Assembly: GCA_020055645.1 (NCBI GenBank)
Contig: CM034550.1
Location: 13,901,001-13,965,000, forward strand
Direction: 5' to 3'
DNA from: Tomocerus qinae
Lineage: Eukaryota > Arthropoda > Collembola > Entomobryomorpha > Tomoceridae
Length of the DNA stretch: 64,000 bases
The notes beneath the pieces are model-generated. The model saw only the letters and a list, made by a program, of their open reading frames with translations. It did no database searches and was not told the origin of the DNA. A program made the translations under genes and the position numbers. Of this stretch, positions 55,101 through 64,000 are shown piece after piece. How positions within the stretch are numbered: the stretch's first letter is position 1; every line of letters starts with the position of its first letter.

Positions 55101-55490
55101 GTGGTGGTGGTGGCTAAGGTTAGATACTACAAGGGAAGGTCGTCCGTCGATAAATCCAATCAACAGTACAATAGAATCGAATCAGAAAACTGGCTTTTAC
55201 TGACTTACCTCAAGAGTTGTCTTATGTACAGTGTATACTATTAAACTTATCTTGTAAAGTGAACTGCATCACTTATCTACTACTACTATTATGCAACACC
55301 AACACAGATAACTTATTATATACCGTACAGACAGTTTTCTCAAGTGTTGCAAGTCTCAAGATTCAGGGAGTTTGTGCAAATTACACCTATTTTGCATATG
55401 AATAACATTTAGTTAAAAGATCAGCACGACAGACAGACGAATAAGCAGAAGGATTGAAGGAGGTAGTGAGGCTACTCGAGGATAACCAAG
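52158..55490. other. Spacer between clip genes B and C
   Basis: Begins with the probable 3' untranslated region of gene B (AATAAA near 52187). The rest is AT-rich. Open frames at 53023-53340 (-) and 53513-53755 (-) lack support. No gene recognised. Confidence 0.5.
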
Positions 55491-58400
55491 ATGAGGCGGC
55501 TTCTCTTTCTCCCACGGTCCTGGCAATCGGGCTTCCTGATTCTTCTTACATTATTCCTGACTCTTGGACACGTACGGGGACTACAATGGCAAGACGAAGA
55601 CTCTGTCATTATCGAAGGTACCTGACCTATCACCCATATTATATAACTTGACATATCATCCTCATCTGTCGCATTATCTTATTCTAAGTACGTAGTATAT
55701 CTATATAGGTACTTATCGCCGATTTCATCAAGGTGATTCGGCATTTTTATTTTCATCCTTTGTACTTTGCCCTCTGCAGAAATTACTGCGAAATTAAATG
55801 TCATTATACATGCAAAGGTATTGCCCATTTCTTTTATACCATTTTCTACGCATATAAATTATAGGTTCCAGATATAACCCTACTTTCACATACCTATATA
55901 CGCTGCTACATTAATAGGTAATATATAGTGCAATTGCGTGTTATCAAATTGGACAGGTAGGTACCTGAGATAATTACCTGTCGTTTCATAAACAATATTT
56001 TTGCATTTTATTACAGCTGCAAGTGATGATAAAGAATCTTCCAGTAATTCAATCACGGCCACTGCGAGACAGAAACGACAATTTGGTGCAGGTTTTCCAT
56101 TTGGTCCACATGGCTTTCCCCAGCTTCCTGGCTTTCCAAGTGGATTTCCAGGGTTCCCCGGCGGATTTCCAGGTGGATTTCCGTCACTTTTCCCAACTGT
56201 TCAACCAATCCAACATACTACGCAGAAGCCTGCCGTGGTCCACCCGGGTCAGACGGATTCATGCTTAACAAGAAGCGGGGATCCAGGTTACTGTGCAACT
56301 TTGAGACAATGCTACCCAGTCGTTTACTCTACTGTCGAAGGAGAGGATACCAACGATGGAGATGAATATCTTAGAAATCGGGGGCTTGCTGAAATATTGA
56401 GGGAAAAGTCTGGCCCATGCCATACTTATACCTTTTATAACATTTTCATGTTTCGCGCGGGTAATTATTATCGATATTTACCTAGATGTAATTAATTTCC
56501 AGGCTATTAGCCCCACTAAATCCCTAGTAGGGTGCGTAAGGAACTATACGCTCTCAAGAGGGAGGATTAAACTTATAATAATATCATGAATGATCTAATG
56601 TTAATTTTATTGTTACCGATTTCCAGATGCAGAGGCTCGACAGAGGCTCATTTGCTGCCCAAATCCCACTAAACCACCTCCACAAACAATTGACAACCCA
56701 AATCAAACAATGAGACCACCATGGGCTATACCCACAACAACAACGACTACAACAACCGAACAGCCGAAGCAATCTACATACGTACCTTGGACACAGTGGA
56801 CGCAATGGACACAAAAGACGACAAACGCACCATGGACACAATGGACGCAATCAACGACAAGTGCACCGTGGACACAATGGACGCAATCAACGACCAATGC
56901 ACCGTCGACACATGTCCCATGGCAGCATCCAACTCATCCTCCTCTACCGACCCATCCTCCAGACCACACTGCAGCCACGCATCCGCCATTCCCTCAACAT
57001 CCCCAACAACATCCACCAACAGCCCAACCTCCACCTCAATGGCCACCACCACAACAGACAACGCAAAGCCCGACTCATCCTCCACAGCAATATCCCATCC
57101 CTCAGGATCAACAACCTCCGCACCATCCTCCACCCTCTCAAACTCCACAACCTCATCCTCCTCCTGTTGCTTCTAGTTGTGGTCATACCAAGGTCGTTGG
57201 TGGTGTGCAAGCTCAGAAAGGTGATGAATCATGATATTTCATATTAGATACTAGAAATAAGCTCGTCCTACGGACGGGAAATTATCTATAGAAATTGAAT
57301 GATTATAATAATAGTATACTAAATTCAATAATTTAAACGAACAGTGAAACTTTTTCTACTGTAAGTCCTTTCATAACTTGTAGGCGATTTTCATAATATG
57401 CTATTTAGCATTTTTGAAAATATGTACATAATGATAGATAGTAATTTATATCAACGTCCTTAATACTTTAAATAACTCCGTAGTAAATAGCTGGAATATA
57501 AATCCGTCATTTAAATTTATTTTCGATAACCCTGTCATTTTCAATAACCCCGTTATTATCAATGACCCCGTTATTTTCAATAACCCCGTTATTTTTCAAA
57601 GCAGTTCATTTATTTGCTTTGTATATTTTTTACTCTTTATGTCTGTCTGTCCATCTGAAAGTCTCTTGTGCACGACAACTTTCAAATGGTTTGAGCTGGA
57701 GTGTATATAAATGTATGTAAATTTTTAGGGTCGCTTTTTGAGGCAAAAAAAAGTAAGACCGAGTTCATAAATAGTTAAGATCGGTCCCACCCCCTGACTG
57801 GGGGATGAGCTCAAAAATTAAAAACAACTAAAAATCACTGTAATATTTGTTTTATTCATCCTACAATGATGTGTAAAAGCTTATTCGACAACCTAATGGA
57901 TTATTAACTTGTTTAAATGTTGGACTTTCTTGTAGGCGAATTTCCATGGCTCGTGTCCTTGTTTACAAATTCAAAGCAGTTTTGCGGTGGGAGGTCTGAA
58001 AACGCTTGAAAACAGGTTAAAAGAAGTAAAAGAAACGTTTCTTTTACTTCTTTTAACCTTTTATAACTAATTATTTTATATATCAATTTTCAATTGTATT
58101 TTTAAATTCCATACTTGGAATATTTCTCAATTTATAAAAAATATTTTCGATCCCTGTAACCTTTTTCCAATTTTAGTAATATTTTTTCCATTCCTGGAAT
58201 TTTTCTAATTTCCAACATTATTTTCCATTCCGGAAATATTTCTCCATTATCCACTGAGCTTTTTCCAATTTCTAATAATTTTTTCGATCCCTTGATTATT
58301 TCTCCATTTCTCAAAAATTATTGTCTATCCCTGGAGATTTTTTCATTCTTAATAATCCTTTCGATTCCTGGAATATTTCTTCGTTTTTAAAAATATTTTT

Positions 58401-59931
58401 TATCCCTGGAGTTTTTCTTTATTTCTTACAAATATTTTTAATCCCTGGAGCTATTTACAATTTTAATATTTAAAATCCCTGGAGCTGATCCTTATTTCTA
58501 AAAAATATTTTCCATCCTTAGAATTTTCCTGCAATACTTAATTCTTATTCTATCTCTGAAACTCTTTCTCATTTTATAAACATGATGATTTCTCACTTTC
58601 TCAGTCTAATTTTAATAATTTATTTGATTCATTTACGTTTTTAGTTTGATTGACTCCCAATACGTCTTAACAGCAGGTAATTAGTTAATAATATAGTTGA
58701 ATTCCGATGCTTTTTTGCTTGTGATTCAATATTCAGTGTAATATTTGTTTTGTTAATATTTATTTACAGCTCATTGCGTTGCACAGTAAGTACCCCTGAT
58801 TTCCAATCAATCAAAATATTCTCATGCTAATTATTGGAATATGGAATAATATTTTGTATCATGACTTTTCTTTTAGTATGACATCCCAAGACGTACAAAG
58901 AATGAGAGTACACGTTGGCGACTACGATATCTACTCAAATAGTGATGGTCCTGTAACAGTCAGATCAGTATCTAAATTGATAAGACATCGTGGATTTAGC
59001 CATCAAACATTGGTAGTTAATTAAAACATATAATTGCATATATAAATATGCAGAAAATCTAATAGAGAAAATTTGTTTCAGCACAATGACATCGCTCTTT
59101 TGAAATTGGATTCACCGGTTCCACTTGGAAGCAATGGGAATAATAATATACAGCCCGTTTGTTTGAATACTCAGGGTGGTTATGATTCAGGATCCCATAA
59201 AGCAACAGTAGCAGGATGGTTAGCAATTTAATGATACAAATTCAATTCTGAAAGGGAGATTTTAAGGCAATAATTTGTGCATTTTAGGGGAAGTGTTTAC
59301 GAAAACGGACCCCAACCTTCTATTTATCGCAAAGTGGAAATGAGAATCTGGACAAATCAAGAATGTGCCAGAAAATATGGAAGCTATGCTCCGGGAGGAA
59401 TTACTTCCCATATGGTTTGCGCTGGTTCTGGAACTTCCGATGCTTGTCGAGTAAGTATCTAATCGCCAACTTTAAAGAGAAATGGCTTTTTCTCAGCTAT
59501 ATTTATTTCATTTTTTGCTTTTCTAGGGTGACAGCGGTGGTCCTTTAGCTCACAACTCTGGAGGACGCTGGGTGCAAATTGGAATTGTCTCATGGTTAGT
59601 AATTTCTTTCAAAAGTTGTATCTATAATATTTAAAATAATCTGGAGAAAAGCTAAAATAGGATTTCTATTATTTTATTACAGGGGAATCGGCTGTGGAAG
59701 GTAATTAATTTATTTTTCTCAATTTTATTTAAAACGGTTATATAATTGTTGTTGTAATAATTGTGAATTTCTTTGTCTCATTTAGATATCCTGGCGTATA
59801 TTCTCGGTATGTATAATAAATGACATTAATTGTACTTAAGTTGAATTGAAGGTTGAGATTTTTAAACATGACAAAATGTATTTAGGGTGGACCAATTTTC
59901 TCCATGGATTACAAAAAATCGAGCCTATTAG
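55491..59931 (+). CDS. Clip-domain serine protease C (catalytic, trypsin-like)
   Basis: Thirteen exons, phases consistent: 55491-55617, 56017-56460, 56627-57220, 57936-57993, 58645-58676, 58770-58785, 58877-59012, 59082-59218, 59288-59450, 59527-59594, 59683-59700, 59786-59806, 59886-59931; 619 residues. Signal peptide (GFLILLTLFLTLGHVRG). A basic RQKR site is followed by an FPGGFPG-rich stretch. The clip domain has DSCLTRSGDPGYC, LRQCYPVV, GPCHTY and RLICCPN. A Pro/His/Gln/Thr linker holds PWTQWTQ repeats. Protease domain: activation at HTK/VVGG (after Lys), LTAAHC, HNDIALL, GDSGGP, with Asp in SDAC at the specificity position, predicting cleavage after Arg/Lys. Secreted zymogen of the proclotting or PPO-activating type; the precise cascade is inference. 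Confidence 0.93.
57521..57598. repeat. Short tandem repeat in intron of clip gene C
   Basis: Four copies of an approximately 20-base unit resembling TTTTCAATAACCCCGTTA, with point differences. Confidence 0.8.
58014..58059. repeat. Perfect 46-base palindrome without spacer
   Basis: The left arm begins AGGTTAAAAGAAGTAAAAGA and the right arm is its exact complement, meeting at AAACGTTT. It lies 20 bases into the intron after exon 4 of clip gene C and could form a cruciform or an RNA hairpin. Confidence 0.95.
58080..58560. repeat. Degenerate tandem repeat, about 40-base unit, intron of clip gene C
   Basis: Roughly ten diverged units built on ATTTTCCATCCCTGGAATTT followed by a TTTCTAATTTC-type segment. 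A short block with the same core lies at 62735-62815 in an intron of clip gene D. Confidence 0.75.
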
Positions 59932-61757
59932 AATAGGATGGCGGGGTTGGTGAGAGAAATAGCGTACATGATATACACAGCAGGTAGTTACTACGCCAAG
60001 GGACAAAAGGGCAACTGGAGGAGTATCTATAGAAAACATTGGAAGACAACGACTGATAGGTAGCTGATAATATGTACTATTTACTTACTTCATTAAATGT
60101 TACTTGGTAAAACAGTCAACACAGTAGAGAATTAGAGAAGTTCACGAATTATTTGAATAGTCTTTGAATTCTTTTGACTCCCCCTCACAAAGCACGTTCT
60201 TTATGTAACAACTGTTTATTAACACTTCTGTTTTAGTTCTAACAACTAATTATAAGCGTTAATTAGTATAAGTATTGTTGTTAATTCCTAATTAATTACC
60301 TGTTAATTAACAGTAAGTGATCACTATTGAGTACCTTAATTACTACATTAGATAATAAATGCTATAATGATTTTTAAAATGCATGCATTTTTGTAGCGTA
60401 CCTGTTAAAAGTTTTAACTGTGAAAACGTATTGTTTTGTATACTGCAGTACTAGTGAAATGAGTTAAATAATAAAGCCTGATCTTGTGTTACAATTTTTC
60501 GGTGCATCTTAACTTAATTACTTTGCACATGCAACTGTCTGCATACTAATAGGAATTAAAATCTATTCTTTGAAATCTCAATTAGGTATTCTTAGAAAAT
60601 CACTACAGTTATTTTTGTTGCATGTTTATTTTACGCATTTTGTCAATAAAGACAGACTATTTGCATAAAATCAATTGCAGCAGTAAATAGAGTTTGATAA
60701 AAGAATTGAAAAGTCAGTATACGGAAACAAGTCGGTTATTCTGTTGAGTTACGCCTGCACAAATCATAATAATTATCGTGGCTACTGTACAAGTACAGCT
60801 ATCCTTAGTTGGCATTCATCTAACAGAAAGAAAGGAATAAAAAAAGAACATTCTTCCATTCACGATCATCAATGGACACAAGTCAAGCAAGTTGGTTTGG
60901 CTTCGAGGAAAATTACAAAGTCTCAGAGTAAAGTCTTAGATTTAAGTGAGAGCAACATTTATTACGGATTAAGACTCAAAAAGTAGGTCGGGTACATTAT
61001 CTTCATCTACTTATAGTTTTTCTATGTACATCTTGACAAAATTAAAACAGTCTGAATGACCAACCTTAAATGTTTAGAGTGTGAGCTCCTTTGGAAAATG
61101 AGGCTAACGAAATGCATGTAAACTGTCACACAATTCTATAGTCCAATGTTTATTTTGCTAAACACCTGGCAATTGTAATATAATGGTATGTAAATGTTAC
61201 ATAGGACAGTGTACTATAGAAGATGATCTGTCCAGATGCAAATACTAGGAAATCATAAACAAATATGTGCTTCGATTTATTTTCTAAAAGTACCGATAGT
61301 ATCAGTATCTCCGTCGAAAAGGTCAAGAGTAGAATACTGATTTCATCAAGTTGTTTTGCATTGTTATCTCGTACAACAGGTTAACCGTTGCGTTTACATT
61401 ATACCTATTAGACAATACGGAGCTGAGCTAGAAAATCAAGCCAGTAAAATCACAGGTGTATGTCTACCTTTGTTCTTCGGCACAAGTAACCATATAAAAG
61501 TTGTAATAATCGCTAACAACTATCATTTCTATCATAATAAATACCTTGTGATAAAGTTTATATCATACAAATTAATAGCAGACAGGAATTTACACTAAAG
61601 TTTACTCAATGTCATCCCCAATGTACCATGCTTGAAAACATTAACAACTTAGAACAGCTACAGTTTGGATGGGTTCCTCATTTCTTATCGTGAATTACAT
61701 CCACTAAAAATTTTAACGATTGACTGACCTAGGCGACGGAGGATTTCCAAATTCATC
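59932..61757. other. Spacer between clip genes C and D
   Basis: AT-rich, no supported coding frame. The short frames at 60744-60986 and 61356-61598 have no domain or splice partner. Confidence 0.5.
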
Positions 61758-64000
61758 ATGAATCAGTTTCTAGTATTTATGGTGTTTTTGACAGTTTTGG
61801 CAGGAGGAACTCTCGCCCAAGTGGAAATTATCGACGAGGATACATTTGGCATATCAGGTTATACATTAAAATACATTTTCTTAGTAAAAAGAAGAATTTT
61901 TAAATAAAATTGACATTTTCTAGATGATGATTCACCAGATGAATCTGACAGATCCGGTAAACAAGTGTCATCACCAAATACAAGTGGTGAAAATGGAGAT
62001 TTGAGAATAATTTGCAAAACATCCAGAGGAATCGAAGGCCAGTGCAAGACATTTTCTGAGTGTTATCCCATTTTGTCTCTGAGGAATCCAAATAAATATG
62101 CATACAATCTAATGGGCATTCGCAACTCTGCTATTGAACTGGAAAATATTTTGAGAAATGTTACTGGCCCATGCAGTAAAGAGATTTTTGAAACAGTGGC
62201 CGAATTAACAGGAGGTCTTACACATTTTTTAAGAATCTTCATGCATCTTTGCTATAGTTTGAAATTCTAAAGTGGGTATTTGTTAAAAGGTGGAAGAATT
62301 CCTAGGGAGGAATTTGTTTGCTGTCCAAGTGATAAAGTTTCCATCAAGAAGAGACCTTCTAGACCACCGGCTCAAATGAAACCAACTGTTACAAGTCAGT
62401 GCGGACGAGTGTTCCTTACCCCCTTAAAAACAGAGGATATTATCGATGGCATAAATATCACAGAGTTTCAAGAACCTGAAGAAAGAATTGTGATGGGACG
62501 ACCTGCTAAAATTGGAGAATGTTAGAACGAATTTTCCTAAATCTTGCACATATGTTATTTTTATTAACATTTTAACGAATTTTTTGTTACAGTTCCTTGG
62601 AGTGTGGCAATGCTTAACCACGGACGTCAATTTTGCGGCGCTTCGTAAATTTTCATTGTTATTTATTAATTATTAGCTATTAAAATTAAATTTGAAATTA
62701 ATTAATATCAAATTTAATTAAATTTAATAATTTTCTATCCCTGGAGCTCTTTCCAATTTTTAATAATATTTTCCATCCCTAGAATTTTTCCCCATTTCTT
62801 AATATCTCTGAAACCTTTATAATTTATTCACTAAATCATTAATAATTTATCCATCCAATGACTTGGCTTAAATTCAAACCTATGCTTAAAACATTGCTAA
62901 ATGATTTATGTATTTTCATTATGAATTTATCCCAGGTTGATTGACAACATGCACGTGCTCACAGCAGGTAACAGTTTCAAGAACGTTCTTAATGAATAAT
63001 ACAAGATTTTTGGTTGATGGTATAGGATTTGTCGCGTCTTAGTGTCTATAAAAAAGGTCTGCAGTTCAGTGTGGAAAGAAGAACTAACATTTTCCCCAGT
63101 AGAATAATATTATTTAGGGAATTTAAACAATAATGGCTTACTATCCCCAAACCGAATCAAATGATAGGTAAAATTAAGTCATTAAGAACGTATTGAATCT
63201 GTTCATCTGTTGGGGTTTTCAGCTCATTGTATTCACCAGTAAGTTTCTTCAAACACTATTTAAAGAATTTAGAAAAATTTGGGTATGATTTTCCATTGGG
63301 AAAAAATATCCGCCTACTGCGTCCCATTTTCAGCAATACAACCCAAAGTTTTCAAAGAATAATTGCCAATACAATTTGTATGTATATAATCTAGTATGAA
63401 CCGGGATGATGTCGCCCGTCTACGTTTGCATGTCGGAGACCATAATATTTATAGTAACTCCGATGGTGCTCACGTCGTAAGAGGAGCAACAAATATCTAC
63501 TACCACAGAGGCTTTAGCATGCGGACTCTGGTTGGTCAATATTTATTACCTAAAATATGAATTTTAAATTGTTTTCAATCATTTGCAATGTATAATTCAT
63601 TTAACAGTATGATGACGTAGCTGTAATTCGATTAAACAGTCCAGTAACTTTTACCAATCGTATACAACCTATTTGTTTATCGTCCGGATCTCCTCCTTAC
63701 GATAAAGGACATACATATGCCAACGTTTGCGGATGGGTGGGCTTTTAATTCTTTTAACTAATTTTCTTTATTCTTTTCTGAGTGATTTTCTTGAGAGTGT
63801 TAATCTTTTGTTCATAACAGGGAAAAGTGAGTGAAAGGGGACAACAGTCTGCAGTTTTGAATGCAGTTTCAGTTCTTTGCTTGACACAAAATCGGTGCAT
63901 TAACGATTACAAGGGAAAAGCACCAGCAGGAATTTCTCGAGGTATTTATTTAATTCCTACAGATCAATAAATAGGTAGAAAATTTTTATTATCTGTGTTC
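61758..64000 (+). CDS. Clip-domain serine protease D, 3' end beyond window
   Basis: Exons 61758-61857, 61924-62214, 62290-62520, 62593-62644, 62936-62967, 63223-63238, 63395-63530, 63608-63736, 63821-63941, continuing past the right edge. Signal peptide (LVFMVFLTVLAGGTLAQ). Clip domain: IICKTSRGIEGQC, FSECYPIL, GPCSKE, FVCCPS. Short linker, then activation site PEER/IVMGRPAKIGEFPW. His (VLTAAHC) and Asp (YDDVAVI) are present; the Ser exon is outside. Exons of 32, 16 and 136 bases around the His match gene C exactly, showing a shared ancestor. The third-exon acceptor at 62290 is chosen by phase only and is uncertain. Probably an active zymogen. Confidence 0.87.
62735..62815. repeat. Short block of the gene C intron repeat
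   Basis: About two units of the TATCCCTGGAGCTCTTTCC / TTTTCCATCCCTAGAATTTT type, as at 58080-58560. Confidence 0.7.

Noticed and set aside
56721..57247. Alternative overlapping frames across the linker of clip gene C
   Set aside because: Produced by the CA-rich PWTQWTQ and Pro/His codons; only the frame leading to ICCPNP and KVVGG joins clip and protease domains.

Overview
The window is AT-rich, intron-rich animal nuclear DNA. Short introns, canonical GT-AG splice sites, clip-domain serine proteases, a PVR-like Ig receptor ectodomain and insect-type Rab3 point to an arthropod. Collembola or another early hexapod or pancrustacean is plausible, but the species cannot be fixed from the sequence. 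Exons below were joined by hand from splice sites and reading-frame phase. Each gene entry spans start to stop codon and lists its exons.

Layout. 1-2572 (-): 5' part of membralin (TMEM259), running off the left edge. 6919-7732 (+): two-exon gene for an unrecognised 213-residue helical protein. 8915-10122 and 14309-15293 (+): two three-exon paralogues of an unrecognised four-transmembrane family. Between them, 12283-12762 (-): first of three secreted cystine-knot (ICK/knottin-like) peptide genes. 17559-20208 (+): ten-exon PVR/VEGFR-like Ig protein with no kinase and a GPI- or tail-anchor-like C-terminus. 22184-22634 and 23011-23348 (-): two more knottin genes. 25007-26141: non-autonomous TA-flanked inverted-repeat transposon. 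26144-33782: gene-poor. 33783-36495 (+): Rab3 with a poly-glycine insertion. 36496-41466: gene-poor. 41467 to the right edge (+): four tandem clip-domain serine protease family genes.

The clip cluster mixes forms. Gene A (41467-48369) is a 1708-residue protein with a huge acidic, Ser/Thr-rich repeat linker and a degenerate protease domain. Gene B (49170-52157) has lost the catalytic His and Ser, so it is a pseudo-protease. Gene C (55491-59931) keeps the full triad and a trypsin-type specificity residue. Gene D (61758 onward) keeps His and Asp, and its Ser lies beyond the window. In arthropods such proteases and catalytically dead homologues act together in extracellular cascades for melanisation, clotting or Toll activation. 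A cascade role here is inference from family and clustering.

The most novel material is the knottin family: three divergent genes sharing a C-terminal YPKPPR, a near-identical promoter block and, in two genes, a small phase-correcting middle exon that simple ORF searches miss. The kinase-less PVR-like protein, the tandem four-TM orphans and the 1.3-kilo-residue linker of clip gene A come next.
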